NCBI RefSeq assembly: GCF_002013915.1
Contig: NZ_MBTF01000038.1
Span: 248,001-312,000, forward strand
Direction of reading: 5' to 3'
Length of the DNA stretch: 64,000 bases
DNA from: Mucilaginibacter pedocola
Lineage (GTDB): Bacteria; Bacteroidota; Bacteroidia; Sphingobacteriales; Sphingobacteriaceae
The notes beneath the pieces were generated by a model. The model did no database searches. It worked only from the letters and a program-made list of their open reading frames with translations, and was not told where the DNA came from. Shown piece after piece: positions 42,064 through 51,089 of this stretch. The position numbers and the translations under genes are program-made. Position 1 is the stretch's first letter, and each line of letters opens with the position of its first letter.

Positions 42064-43866
42064 ATGAAACAATTTTTCAAATTTGTACTGGCCTCGTTTG
42101 TTGGCTTTATCCTTTCGGGTATATTCCTGTTGGTAGTATTCGCTTTGTTGGTTGGGGTTATTATCAGCTCTGCCGGATCGGACAACGGACCAGCGGTGGA
42201 TTCTAACTCTATCCTTTATATGAAGATAGACTACCCCATTACCGAGCGTACTGCCGTAAAGCCATTCCGCGGACTAAGCTTTTTAGGGTTAGATGAAGAT
42301 AAATCGGTTGGACTGAACGACCTTTTGGCCGGCATCAGGAAAGCAAAAACCGATAGCCACATTAAAGGCATCTTTTTAGATGAAAGCTACATGATGCAGG
42401 GCCAGGCCACTACCGAAGAGCTGCGTAATGCATTGATAGACTTTAAAAAGTCGGGCAAATTTATTGTGGCCTACTCCGAAATTTATACTCAGGGCTTTTA
42501 CTACCTGGCTTCGGTAGCCGATAAAATATACATCAACCCAAAGGGCATCATCGAGTTTAAGGGTTTTAGTTCGGATGTTACCTTCCTGAAAGGTGCATTG
42601 GATAAATTGGGTATAGAAGCGCAGATCATTAAAGTGGGTACTTACAAAAGCGCTGTGGAACCTTACTTTTTAACCAAAATGAGCGATGCCAACCGCGAGC
42701 AGGTTACATCGTACTTAGGGTCGATGTATGATCATTTCTTAACGGGCATTAGCGCAAGCCGCCATATCAATAAAGATTCGTTATTCAATTATGCCAATAA
42801 CGGGTTGATACAAGAACCCGAAGATGCTTTAAAATATAAACTGATTGACGGGCTGAAATATAAAGACGAAATATTGAGCGACCTGAAAGGCCGTACCGAT
42901 GTAAAAGAAAAAGACAACCTGAAAAGCGTTGAAGTGGCCGATTATATAAAAAGCGCTTCCGACGATGAGGACAGCACCGATAAGGATGCCGAGAAAAATT
43001 CAAGTTCGAAAAACCGCATAGCCGTAATTTATGCCACCGGCGAAATTAGCGGAGGCGACGGCGACGATAACAGCATTGGCTCCGAAAGAATATCAAGAGC
43101 TATCCGCAAGGCCCGTACAGACGATAAGGTAAAGGCCGTTGTGTTACGCGTAAACTCACCGGGCGGTAGCTCGATGGCATCTGATGTGATATGGCGCGAG
43201 GTATCGCTCACCAAAAAGGTGAAGCCTATTATTGTATCTATGGGCGATGTTGCAGCATCGGGCGGGTACTATATTGCCTGCGCGGCAGATAGCATTTATG
43301 CCGAACCCAATACCATTACCGGCTCGATAGGTATTTTTGCCGTATTGCCGAACATGCAGAAGTTTTTTAACGACAAACTGGGCATTACTTTCGATGGCGT
43401 AAAAACAGGCAAGTATGCCGATTTGGGCGATGTGAGCCGCCCGCTTACCCCAGAAGAACGCGCATTGCTGCAAAAAAGCATAAACCGCGGATACGATACC
43501 TTCACCAAAGCTGTTGCCGATGGCCGCAAAAAAACGCAGGCATACATCAACTCGATAGGCCAGGGCCGCGTGTGGACAGGCGAACAAGCCTTAAAGAATG
43601 GCCTGGTAGATAAGCTGGGCAACATGAGCGATGCTATTGAATCGGCCGCTAAAAAAGCGGGGATAAAAGAATACCGATTGGTAAACTACCCCGAGCAAAA
43701 AAGCCCGTTCAGCAAGTTGAGCCAGGGACTATCTGCCGAGGTTAAAGCACACTTTATAAAAGCCGAATTGGGCGAAAACTACAAATACTACGAGCAGATA
43801 AAAGGCGTAACACAGCTAATGCGTACCCCCCAAGCCCGCCTGCCCTACACCGTAGAGATAAAATAA
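42064..43866 (+). CDS. sppA: Signal peptide peptidase SppA, 67K type
   Basis: An inner-membrane Ser/Lys protease that degrades cleaved signal peptides. 600 residues: one N-terminal transmembrane helix (about 10-40) and two tandem S49 domains. The catalytic dyad can be placed in the double-domain layout: Lys195 in VGTYKSAVEPY (first repeat) and Ser399 in MGDVAASGGYY (second repeat), as in E. coli SppA. Followed by a hairpin terminator. Confidence 0.96.
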   Translation: MKQFFKFVLASFVGFILSGIFLLVVFALLVGVIISSAGSDNGPAVDSNSILYMKIDYPITERTAVKPFRGLSFLGLDEDKSVGLNDLLAGIRKAKTDSHIKGIFLDESYMMQGQATTEELRNALIDFKKSGKFIVAYSEIYTQGFYYLASVADKIYINPKGIIEFKGFSSDVTFLKGALDKLGIEAQIIKVGTYKSAVEPYFLTKMSDANREQVTSYLGSMYDHFLTGISASRHINKDSLFNYANNGLIQEPEDALKYKLIDGLKYKDEILSDLKGRTDVKEKDNLKSVEVADYIKSASDDEDSTDKDAEKNSSSKNRIAVIYATGEISGGDGDDNSIGSERISRAIRKARTDDKVKAVVLRVNSPGGSSMASDVIWREVSLTKKVKPIIVSMGDVAASGGYYIACAADSIYAEPNTITGSIGIFAVLPNMQKFFNDKLGITFDGVKTGKYADLGDVSRPLTPEERALLQKSINRGYDTFTKAVADGRKKTQAYINSIGQGRVWTGEQALKNGLVDKLGNMSDAIESAAKKAGIKEYRLVNYPEQKSPFSKLSQGLSAEVKAHFIKAELGENYKYYEQIKGVTQLMRTPQARLPYTVEIK

Positions 43867-43896
43867 TTTTGTGTTTACATATTTTGATTAGAACGG

Positions 43897-43925
43897 AAGC
43901 CACTTGAAAGGGTGGCTTTTCTTAT
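43897..43925 (+). terminator. Terminator after sppA
   Basis: Stem AAGCCAC (43897-43903) / GTGGCTT (43912-43918) followed by TTCTTATTT. Confidence 0.7.
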
Positions 43926-43951
43926 TTAATACGAATTACTCTTACGCTGAT

Positions 43952-44069
43952 TTGAGTGAACACGAATTTTCTCGAAAAGGACGAATTACACAAATCGTTT
44001 ATCAAAAATCTACAGCATATTAATGCAGCTAAAAATTCGCTTAATTAGAGAAAATTCGTGTTCACTCAA
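43952..44069. repeat. Palindromic element with perfect 22-bp arms (R9)
   Basis: Arms 43952-43973 (starting TTGAGTGAACACGAA) and 44048-44069 are exact reverse complements. Shorter GAATTA/AAATTCG words lie between. It fills most of the gap before the PolX-like gene; a short R4-like fragment (GCGTAAAACTCCGCGCACGC) follows at about 44089-44117. Confidence 0.85.
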
Positions 44070-44199
44070 TTTTAGGTTTGCAAGCACTGCGTAAAACTCC
44101 GCGCACGCTGCGGTTAAAAAAACACTCTTTAAATAATGTTGTTCAATAATAAAAGGCATTTTTGCCCCCGCCTTTTGTATTTTTACCGCAAACCAATTT

Positions 44200-45876
44200 A
44201 TGGAAAACAAGCCCATTTCCCGTACGCTTCGCCTGCTTTCGCAATTGATGGAATTGCACGATGTTAACCCCTTCAAAACGAAATCGGTAGCTAACGCGGC
44301 CTTCAAAGTTGATAAACTCCCCTTCCCTCTTGCCGGTAAAACCGTTGCCGAACTGGAAAAAATAGATGGCATTGGCAAAAGCCTCGCCGCCAAAATTGCC
44401 GAACTGCTGGAAACCGGCACCATGGCCGAACTACAGGAAATGCTGGATAAAACACCCGAAGGCATTGTAGAGATGATGCACATTAAAGGCATCGGCGCTA
44501 AGAAAGTGGGCATTATTTGGAAAGAGCTCGGCATAGAGAACATTGGTGAACTTTACTATGCCTGCAACGAGAACCGTCTGATAGAAGCCAAAGGTTTCGG
44601 CTTGAAAACACAGGAAGATATCCGCAAGGTTATCGAGTTCAGGATGGCGGGGAATGGCAAATTCCTATACGCACAGATAGAGGAAGAAGCCAAACTGCTG
44701 ATGGACGAGATAAAGGGTATTTTCCCCGATGCGCTTAAGCATTTTGCCGGCGAGTTCCGCCGTATGAATGATATTATTACCGAATTGGTTATCGTTATAG
44801 GCAGCATAAACCAGCAGATAGCTTTTGATTCGTTGGCCAACTCGCAAATACTGCAAAACGTTGCCCTGAATGGCGACCATATTAGCGGCGAACTAAAAAA
44901 CGGGCTGCTGGTAGATATTATATGTGTGCAAAAAGCCGATTACTATAATCAATTGTTTATCCACACCGGCGACGAAGCGCATGTGGATGCTGTGATGAAA
45001 CGTATCAGCAATAGTGTGGACCTGCCATCGAGCGAGGAATTAATATACGAAAAAGCCAACCTGAGCTGGATCCCCCCTGAACTACGCGAAGGCGAAATGT
45101 TTATACAACGCGCTAATAATAACCAGTTGCCAACCCTTATTACCTACCACGACTTAAAGGGCACCCTGCACAACCACAGCACCTGGAGCGACGGCGTAAA
45201 CACCATTGAAGAAATGGCCCTATACTGCCGCGACGATCTAAAACTGCAATACCTGGGTATGTGCGACCACAGCAAAAGCGCCGTGTATGCCAAAGGCTTA
45301 AGCATCGAGCGCGTGCTGCAGCAACACGAGGAGATAGATGCGCTGAACAAAAAACTGGAGAATTTCCACATATTTAAAGGCATAGAATCGGACATATTGG
45401 GCGATGGTTCACTGGATTACCCCGACGAGATACTGCAGCGCTTTGACTTCATTGTAGCCTCGGTACACTCCAACCTTAAAATGGCGGAAGATAAAGCTAC
45501 CGCCCGGTTGATAAAAGCTATCGAAAACCCTTACACCACTATACTTGGCCACCCAACCGGCAGGTTGTTGCTCAGCCGCCGTGGGTACGACATCGACCAT
45601 AAAAAGGTGATAGATGCCTGTGCCGCCAATAACGTGGTGATAGAAATAAACGCCAACCCGCTCCGCCTCGACCTGGATTGGCGCTGGCACCAATACGCAC
45701 TGGAAAAAGGCGTAATGCTATCCATTAACCCCGATGCCCACCGCAACAGCGGCTTTTTAGATATGGAATACGGCGTAAATGTTGCCCGCAAGGGTGGCTT
45801 AAGTAAAGATATGTGCCTGAATGCGCTATCTTTGGAAGAGATAACCACGGTTTTTGAAAAGAAGAAACCGAAGTGA
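44200..45876 (+). CDS. PolX-like protein: HhH/polymerase-X fold plus PHP phosphoesterase
   Basis: A 558-residue protein with the bacterial PolX layout: an N-terminal helix-hairpin-helix region (about 1-150, with KIDGIGKSLAAKIAELLETG and HIKGIGAKKVGIIWKELG), a polymerase-X-like palm (about 150-310) and a C-terminal PHP domain (about 325-550). The PHP metal ligands look intact: LHNHSTWSDG, CDHSK, GIESDI, SVHSN, GHPTGR and NPDAHR. The palm appears altered: where PolX has GS-x-RR...D-x-D, this protein has AGEFRR (183-188) and Glu195-Leu-Val197, losing at least one catalytic Asp. The 3'-5' exonuclease/phosphoesterase may be the remaining activity. Confidence 0.9.
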   Translation: MENKPISRTLRLLSQLMELHDVNPFKTKSVANAAFKVDKLPFPLAGKTVAELEKIDGIGKSLAAKIAELLETGTMAELQEMLDKTPEGIVEMMHIKGIGAKKVGIIWKELGIENIGELYYACNENRLIEAKGFGLKTQEDIRKVIEFRMAGNGKFLYAQIEEEAKLLMDEIKGIFPDALKHFAGEFRRMNDIITELVIVIGSINQQIAFDSLANSQILQNVALNGDHISGELKNGLLVDIICVQKADYYNQLFIHTGDEAHVDAVMKRISNSVDLPSSEELIYEKANLSWIPPELREGEMFIQRANNNQLPTLITYHDLKGTLHNHSTWSDGVNTIEEMALYCRDDLKLQYLGMCDHSKSAVYAKGLSIERVLQQHEEIDALNKKLENFHIFKGIESDILGDGSLDYPDEILQRFDFIVASVHSNLKMAEDKATARLIKAIENPYTTILGHPTGRLLLSRRGYDIDHKKVIDACAANNVVIEINANPLRLDLDWRWHQYALEKGVMLSINPDAHRNSGFLDMEYGVNVARKGGLSKDMCLNALSLEEITTVFEKKKPK

Positions 45877-45883
45877 TACACCA

Positions 45884-45910
45884 TAGCGATGGGTTTCAAA
45901 CCCATCGCTA
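45884..45910. repeat. Perfect palindrome TAGCGATGGGTTT (R10)
   Basis: 13-bp arms around a single C (45897). It lies 8 bases after the PolX-like stop codon and could end its transcript. Confidence 0.7.
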
Positions 45911-45924
45911 CAGAACGAAGCCAA

Positions 45925-46052
45925 ACTCCCTCCCTTGGGAGGGGTGTGAGGGCTTTGTGAAGTGGCGGGGAGGGGTTTCGCCGCTATGCATAACGTATAA
46001 ACCCCTCCCTGCATTTACGCGCGGGCAGCCGCACCCCTCCCCAAGGAGGTAA
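45925..46052. repeat. CCCTCCC/GGGAGGGG palindromic element (R7)
   Basis: CTCCCTCCCTTGGGAGGGGT at the left and CACCCCTCCCCAAGGAGGT at the right, with inner GGGGAGGGGTTTCGCC and AAACCCCTCCC arms. The wording is similar in style to, but distinct from, the repeats around the DUF559 gene. It ends 23 bases before the next ATG. Confidence 0.8.
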
Positions 46053-46075
46053 TTAGAAGAAATACAACGTTCCCC

Positions 46076-46579
46076 ATGCGCAACAACCTCGAGCAAACGC
46101 TTTTAGAAAAAATAACCGATACGCCTACCCTCACGGCCCGCATACAGGCATGGAAGGCGGAGGGCAAAAAAATTGTGTTCACCAATGGCGTGTTCGATCT
46201 GTTGCATTTGGGGCACATCACCTATATGGCAAAAGCTGCCGAACTGGGCGATAAACTGGTGATCGGACTAAATGCTGATGCATCGGTAAAGCGCCTGAAG
46301 GGTGAAAGCCGCCCCGTGAACGACCAAAACAACCGTGCTGCGCTGCTGGCCGCTCTGTTTTTTGTGGATGGGATTGTACTTTTTGAAGAAGATACCCCGC
46401 GCGATTTGATTGTTACCCTAATGCCCGATATACTGGTAAAAGGTGCAGATTACACCGTAGAAAATATTGCCGGCGCCAAAGAAGTATTAGCCAACGGCGG
46501 CGAAGTAAAAACCATTACGCTGGTAGAGGGCTACTCATCAACCTCTATCATCAACAAAATACGCGCGCAAACCACTTAA
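46076..46579 (+). CDS. rfaE2: D-glycero-beta-D-manno-heptose 1-phosphate adenylyltransferase
   Basis: A 167-residue nucleotidyltransferase equal to the C-terminal half of HldE. It has FTNGVFDLLHLGH with the HxGH motif (44-47), LNADASVKRLKG, and the C-terminal GYSSTSIINKI segment. It makes ADP-heptose precursor for lipopolysaccharide cores. The glycosyltransferase 9 gene follows 17 bases later, consistent with heptose transfer. The separate kinase (RfaE1) is not in view. Confidence 0.93.
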   Translation: MRNNLEQTLLEKITDTPTLTARIQAWKAEGKKIVFTNGVFDLLHLGHITYMAKAAELGDKLVIGLNADASVKRLKGESRPVNDQNNRAALLAALFFVDGIVLFEEDTPRDLIVTLMPDILVKGADYTVENIAGAKEVLANGGEVKTITLVEGYSSTSIINKIRAQTT

Positions 46580-46596
46580 CAGAGTATCTTTACCGC

Positions 46597-47562
46597 ATGA
46601 AGATATTGGTTATCCGCTTCAGCTCGATGGGTGATATTATATATACTACCCCTGTGGTGCGCTGCCTGAAACAGCAGGTACCCAATGCCGAAGTGCATTT
46701 TTTAACCAAGCCGGCCTTCCAATATATTTACAATAATAACCCCTATCTTGATAAGCTGCTGCTGCTGAAGCCCACACTGGCCGAAACCATTGCCGATATA
46801 AAGGCCGAACAATACGACTATATTGTTGACCTGCACAACAACTTGCGCACCGCCATCATCAAACTGCGCACGGGCATTAAGTCTTCCACCTATAAAAAGC
46901 ACATAGTGCGCAAATGGCTCAGCCTTAAACTGCGTAAACAACTGGTGCCAACAACGCATTTGGTAGAACGATACCTGGAAGCGGCCGCGCCATTAGGCGT
47001 GAAAAACGATGGTAAACCTATTGATTACCATGTGGGCGAACATCGGTTAGAAAAGCTATTACCCGCCAGCCATCAGCAGGGCTTTGTGGCTTTTGTTATC
47101 GGTGCTACGCATTTTACCAAACGCCTGCCCAACTATAAGATCGTCAACATCTGCCGCGATTTGAATCTGCCGGTGGTGCTTTTAGGCGGTAAAGATGTAC
47201 AGGCCAACGGCAACGAAGTTGCCACAGCACTCGGCAAAAAAGTGTATAATGCCTGCGGGATAACCTCGCTGGACGAATCGGTCTTCCTGGTATCCAAAGC
47301 CCAAAGCATAATTGGCTTCGATACCGGGCTTACCCATATTGCCGAGGCTTTCGATAGGCCCATTGTATCTGTTTGGGGAGGCACGGTGCCCGAATTGTTG
47401 GGTGTACAGCCCTACATGGTGAAGGATGTTTTGGTCGCCGGCACCGATATCAGCTGCCGCCCCTGCTCTAAATTCGGTTTAGAAAAATGCCCGCTCGGGC
47501 ATTTTAAATGCATGAACGATATGCCCGAAGCACCTATCACATCGTTTGTGAACGCCCGCTAA
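46597..47562 (+). CDS. Glycosyltransferase family 9 (heptosyltransferase-like)
   Basis: A 321-residue protein with the GT9 pattern: N-terminal ILVIRFSSMGDIIYTTPVVRCL, a mid-protein VIGATHFTKRLP block, and the donor-site GGKDVQANG and IIGFDTGLTHIAEAFDRPIV segments. It probably adds heptose to the LPS core, given the ADP-heptose gene just before it. The acceptor is unknown. A Cys-rich C-terminal stretch (CRPCSKFGLEKCPLGHFKC) is typical of this family. Confidence 0.92.
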   Translation: MKILVIRFSSMGDIIYTTPVVRCLKQQVPNAEVHFLTKPAFQYIYNNNPYLDKLLLLKPTLAETIADIKAEQYDYIVDLHNNLRTAIIKLRTGIKSSTYKKHIVRKWLSLKLRKQLVPTTHLVERYLEAAAPLGVKNDGKPIDYHVGEHRLEKLLPASHQQGFVAFVIGATHFTKRLPNYKIVNICRDLNLPVVLLGGKDVQANGNEVATALGKKVYNACGITSLDESVFLVSKAQSIIGFDTGLTHIAEAFDRPIVSVWGGTVPELLGVQPYMVKDVLVAGTDISCRPCSKFGLEKCPLGHFKCMNDMPEAPITSFVNAR

Positions 47563-47596
47563 AAATAATCTGTGAAGTAATTAATCTTTTATTACT

Positions 47597-47604
47597 TAGT
47601 TTTG
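47597..47604 (+). promoter_or_regulatory. -7 box of the first PorT-like gene
   Basis: TAGTTTTG (TAnnTTTG), 27 bases before the ATG at 47632. Confidence 0.5.
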
Positions 47605-47631
47605 TCCAACAATAAATCTTACTCACATATT

Positions 47632-48225
47632 ATGAAAAAAGTACTACTTTCCTTAGCGTTAGTGGCCGTAGCAGCAACATCGGCCTTCGCACAAATTCCT
47701 CAGATCGGCATTAAAGGCGGTGTAAACATTGCCAAACTTAACGCTTCAGCCGGCAACATCTCAGCATCGACTGAATCGGTAACTTCGTTTTCAGCCGGCG
47801 CTTTTGTTGATTTTAAACTTGGCGCAGTTTCACTACAACCGGGTTTATACTATACAGGCAAAGGTGGCAGCGACGGCAATGGCAACACCATCCGTTTAAA
47901 TTACCTGCAGGTGCCGGTAAATTTTGTTTACCATGCTCCGATAGTTGTAGGCGACATTTTCTTTGGTGCCGGACCTTACGCGGCTTATGGCTTATCTGCT
48001 AAAGGAAAAGATGCCTCGGGTGTAACCATAGACGGCACTTTTGGAGATGGCCCAGACGATGTAAAAAGAACCGACTTAGGTTTAAATGGCATTGCGGGCA
48101 TCCATCTGAAAACAGGCCTTTTACTGGGTATTAATTACGACCTTGGATTATCAAACATTACCAACGATAGTTCAATTTCAACAAGGAACCGTGTTTTAGG
48201 ATTTTCGATAGGTTACACATTCTAA
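47632..48225 (+). CDS. Outer-membrane beta-barrel protein, PorT-like (copy 1)
   Basis: A 197-residue protein starting MKKVLLSLALVAVAATSAFA (signal peptide, AFAQ site), so the upstream frame from 47602 is left out. The mature part has the GIKGGVNIAKLN opening, alternating beta strands with LQPGLYYTGKGG and YLQVPVNFVYH, and the terminal RVLGFSIGYTF, as in small eight-stranded barrels. It is paralogous to the next gene. Function unknown. Confidence 0.9.
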   Translation: MKKVLLSLALVAVAATSAFAQIPQIGIKGGVNIAKLNASAGNISASTESVTSFSAGAFVDFKLGAVSLQPGLYYTGKGGSDGNGNTIRLNYLQVPVNFVYHAPIVVGDIFFGAGPYAAYGLSAKGKDASGVTIDGTFGDGPDDVKRTDLGLNGIAGIHLKTGLLLGINYDLGLSNITNDSSISTRNRVLGFSIGYTF

Positions 48226-48239
48226 GAAAACACTTAAAC

Positions 48240-48275
48240 AACAAAAGGGGGAGCTTCATCGTTCCTCTTTTTGTT
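48240..48275 (+). terminator. Possible terminator between the barrel genes
   Basis: AAAAGGGGGAGC / GTTCCTCTTTTT around a TTCATC loop, with G-U pairs, then TTGTTTT. Weak but T-rich. Confidence 0.4.
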
Positions 48276-48307
48276 TTATCTAAATTTTACCTTAACCAAT
48301 ATCACAC

Positions 48308-48925
48308 ATGAAAAAACTATTACTTTCTTTGGCATTTGCCACTTTATCATTTTGCGCATTTGCTCAGGTACCTACTGCGGGCTTAAAAGGCGGTTTAAAC
48401 TTTGCACAAATTTCCGGTAGCGATGGCTCCGGCGGCACTTCTACATCGGGCACCTTAACATCCTTTTCGGTTGGCGCGTTCCTGGAGTTTGCCGGCGATG
48501 GCGTAGCTATACAGCCCGGATTGTTTTACACCGGCAAAGGCTCTAAAAGCAAGACAAACTCCGGTATTTCCAGTTCGCTTAATTTGCGTTATCTGCAATT
48601 GCCTGTAAATTTTGTAATTAATGTACCGGCCGGTTTTGGCAAACTATATATTGGCGCAGGCCCCTACGCAGCTTACGGGTTATCGGGCAAGGTAGAAAGC
48701 TCTAATAACGGCGGTACTCCATCAACTACCAATTTAAGCTTTGGCCAATACAGCGGCCAGCTAAAAAGAATGGACTATGGCGCACAGGGCATTGCCGGCT
48801 TGCGCTTTAACACGGGTTTTTTAATCGGCGTAAATTACGATTTGGGCTTAGCAAACATTGTAAATAATGCAAGTGTAAAAAGTAAAAACCGGGTGTTGGG
48901 TGTGAGTGTTGGCGTTACATTCTGA
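48308..48925 (+). CDS. Outer-membrane beta-barrel protein, PorT-like (copy 2)
   Basis: A 205-residue paralogue of 47632-48225: signal peptide MKKLLLSLAFATLSFCAFAQ, GLKGGLNFAQIS, IQPGLFYTGKGS, YLQLPVNFVIN, GAGPYAAYGLSG and the final RVLGVSVGVTF. Loop segments (GSDGSGGTSTSG, SSNNGGTPSTT) differ from copy 1. This is a recent local duplication of a small surface barrel. Confidence 0.9.
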   Translation: MKKLLLSLAFATLSFCAFAQVPTAGLKGGLNFAQISGSDGSGGTSTSGTLTSFSVGAFLEFAGDGVAIQPGLFYTGKGSKSKTNSGISSSLNLRYLQLPVNFVINVPAGFGKLYIGAGPYAAYGLSGKVESSNNGGTPSTTNLSFGQYSGQLKRMDYGAQGIAGLRFNTGFLIGVNYDLGLANIVNNASVKSKNRVLGVSVGVTF

Positions 48926-48972
48926 GTTTAAGGAGTATCTCTTCTTAAAAAATCAATAAGAAATTACCCAAT

Positions 48973-49181
48973 TTAACCACAGAGAGAAAACGCGGAGGTT
49001 CACAGAGAGATTTGCAAATTGGTGAAAGAGGGAGAAAATTCAATTTAACTTCACGCAAAGACGCCAAGGCGCAAAGTTTTTTGATCTTTTTCTTTGCGGG
49101 CTTAGTGCCTTTACGTGATAAAATATACACATTACAAGCTCTGCGAACCTCTGCGCATATCTCTGCGAACTCTGTGGTTAA
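48973..49181. repeat. Intergenic repeat, family R4 (inverted relative of 32453-32667)
   Basis: TTAACCACAGAG ... CTCTGTGGTTAA-type ends. The left part shares, in reverse, the AGATTTGCAAATTGGTGAAA and ACGCCAAGGCGCAAAG segments with 32453-32667. This accounts for most of the gap between the barrel and SixA-like genes. Confidence 0.8.
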
Positions 49182-49244
49182 ATAAAGCCAAACATAAAAC
49201 AGGTTCAGTTTTTGTTTGTCTTATCCCTATACTTGTAAACCTAT

Positions 49245-49721
49245 ATGAAAAAGCTCCTGCTAATACGCCATGCCAAAGCCACACAAGAAAGCGGCTATAC
49301 CGATTTTGAACGCCCCTTAACCGATAAAGGCGTAAAAGGAGCCGAAGCCATGGCGCAGCACTTGCTGGAAAAAGGCATTATACCACAAGCGTTTGTTACC
49401 AGCCCGGCTTTACGCACGCATACTACCGCCAATATTTTTACTGATACGCTGAAGCTGAACGAATCCACTATCATTAAAGATATATATGAGGCAGGCGAAA
49501 GTACCCTGCTCCGCGTGATAAGCGAACTGCCGGCCGATCAGGATTTCATAGCCCTTGTAGGCCATAACCCGGCCGTTGCGCAAGTGTTGTATACCCTAAG
49601 CAGTGCCCTAAAAGAAGTGCCGCCGGGAACAGTAGCACTTATAGAATTTGACCTGGATAGCTGGCAGGAGATCTACGAAGATTCGGGCAAACTCACCTAC
49701 TACGATAACCCCAAGCTTTAA
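49245..49721 (+). CDS. SixA-like histidine phosphatase
   Basis: A 158-residue phosphoglycerate-mutase-superfamily protein with the RHG-type motif LLIRHAKATQ (Arg8, His9), the SPALRTHTTA segment and a second His in VGHNPAV. SixA removes phosphate from phosphohistidine in relay proteins; sugar phosphates are an alternative substrate. Its stop overlaps that of the convergent dprA gene by 3 bases. Confidence 0.9.
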   Translation: MKKLLLIRHAKATQESGYTDFERPLTDKGVKGAEAMAQHLLEKGIIPQAFVTSPALRTHTTANIFTDTLKLNESTIIKDIYEAGESTLLRVISELPADQDFIALVGHNPAVAQVLYTLSSALKEVPPGTVALIEFDLDSWQEIYEDSGKLTYYDNPKL

Positions 49722-50818
49722 TTAACGGCATAAGTTTTACCCGGCAACGAGCGGATAAAGCCCTGTAACTCCATATCCAGCAGTGCCATAGCTAACTGAC
49801 TAACGGGCATATTTGCTTTAACGCTAAGGTCATCAATAGCTAAGGGCGATTTATTTTCGCGAATGATATCGTAAATGGCACGCTCGCCGGTTGATAGGTC
49901 GATAGGGAGCATCAGTTGCTCGGGCGCGGGTTTCATATCGCTATTCTTTTCCCAGCCGAGGCTGTAGGCCAGGTCGGCAACGCAGGTGAGCAGTTGAGCT
50001 TTGTTATTGCGTATCAAAAAGTTACACCCTTCCGAGTACTCATCCCCCAGCCTGCCGGGGAACGCAAACACATCGCGGTTATAGCTGTTGGCAATTTCGG
50101 CAGTGATGAGTGCGCCGCCTTTTAGTGCTGCCTCTACCACAATGGTTGCATCGGCCATGCCGGCCACAATACGGTTGCGCTGCGGGAAGTTCTCGCGGTC
50201 GGGCAACGTTCCCGATGGGTATTCGGTTAACAAGCCGCCATTCTCCAGCATCTTTTCGGCAGTGCCACGGTTTTGGGAAGGGTAAAGCCTATCGTGCCCG
50301 TGACCCAAAACACCAACCGTAGGTACACCTGCACGCAAACATTCTTTATGCGCGGCCACATCAATACCCAAAGCAAGGCCGCTTACTATTAATATATTGT
50401 ATTCCTGCAGTTCGTCAACCAGTTGCCGGCACAGTTGTTTGCCATAATCGGTGGCGTTGCGGGTGCCTACTATATTAATAACACGCAGCATATTGAGGTT
50501 AGCGTTACCGCGCGAATACAATAATAGTGGCGAATCGTGACAGCTTTTTAACCGTTTTGGGTAGCGTGCATCGGTATAGAAAAGCACATCAATATTATTC
50601 TTCTCTATAAAATCTAACTCTTTTTCGGCGCGACGAAGAGCCTCGTCAAAGTCGGCACCTTCTACCCGCTTCTCCCCTATGCCCCGTGCGCGGGTGAGCG
50701 ATGATTTAGATAAACGGAATATCTGCTCGGCATCGCCAAACTGGCTGAGCATCGATTTGGCCAGCACAGGCCCTATCTGTTTTACAAAGGTTAAAGCTAT
50801 CTGATGATGTAACGACAT
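49718..50818 (-). CDS. dprA: DNA-processing protein DprA
   Basis: A 366-residue protein that loads RecA on incoming single-stranded DNA in natural transformation. N-terminal helical domain (about 1-80), Rossmann-like core with INIVGTRNATDYG, VSGLALGIDVAAHKECL, GVLGHGHDRLYP and RNRIVAGMADATIVVEA, and a C-terminal winged-helix-like domain (about 305-365). Length and motifs are standard. Confidence 0.95.
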   Translation of the reverse strand: MSLHHQIALTFVKQIGPVLAKSMLSQFGDAEQIFRLSKSSLTRARGIGEKRVEGADFDEALRRAEKELDFIEKNNIDVLFYTDARYPKRLKSCHDSPLLLYSRGNANLNMLRVINIVGTRNATDYGKQLCRQLVDELQEYNILIVSGLALGIDVAAHKECLRAGVPTVGVLGHGHDRLYPSQNRGTAEKMLENGGLLTEYPSGTLPDRENFPQRNRIVAGMADATIVVEAALKGGALITAEIANSYNRDVFAFPGRLGDEYSEGCNFLIRNNKAQLLTCVADLAYSLGWEKNSDMKPAPEQLMLPIDLSTGERAIYDIIRENKSPLAIDDLSVKANMPVSQLAMALLDMELQGFIRSLPGKTYAVN

Positions 50819-50876
50819 AGTTTTGGTTGCCCTAATGTAGGAAAAATCCTAATATTTTTAGCAAAATTGATTTTTA

Positions 50877-51016
50877 TTTCACGCAAAGGCGCAAAGACGT
50901 AGAGTTTTTGAAAGCATACACTCCCCGATTCGCCTTATTGATCGTACCACGTCCCACTAAACTTAGCTATTTATCATACTATTCTTTCATTGCGTCTTCG
51001 CGCCTTTGCGTGCAAA
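50877..51016. repeat. Intergenic repeat, family R4 (ACGCAAAGGCGCAAAGACG)
   Basis: 19-bp inverted ends with one mismatch (50881-50899 and 50993-51011). A half copy (CTACGCGTCTTTGCGGGC) occurs at about 52121-52138, beyond the next gene. Confidence 0.75.
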
Positions 51017-51089
51017 ACTTACTACCAACACATTTCATCAATAATTATTTTGGAAACAGCATACAATCTTACACTTTATGAAAAATGAA

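Noticed and set aside
41973..42185. N-terminal extension of folK
   Set aside because: It overlaps the sppA start on the other strand and lies upstream of the normal MITVFLLLGTNLGNR start.
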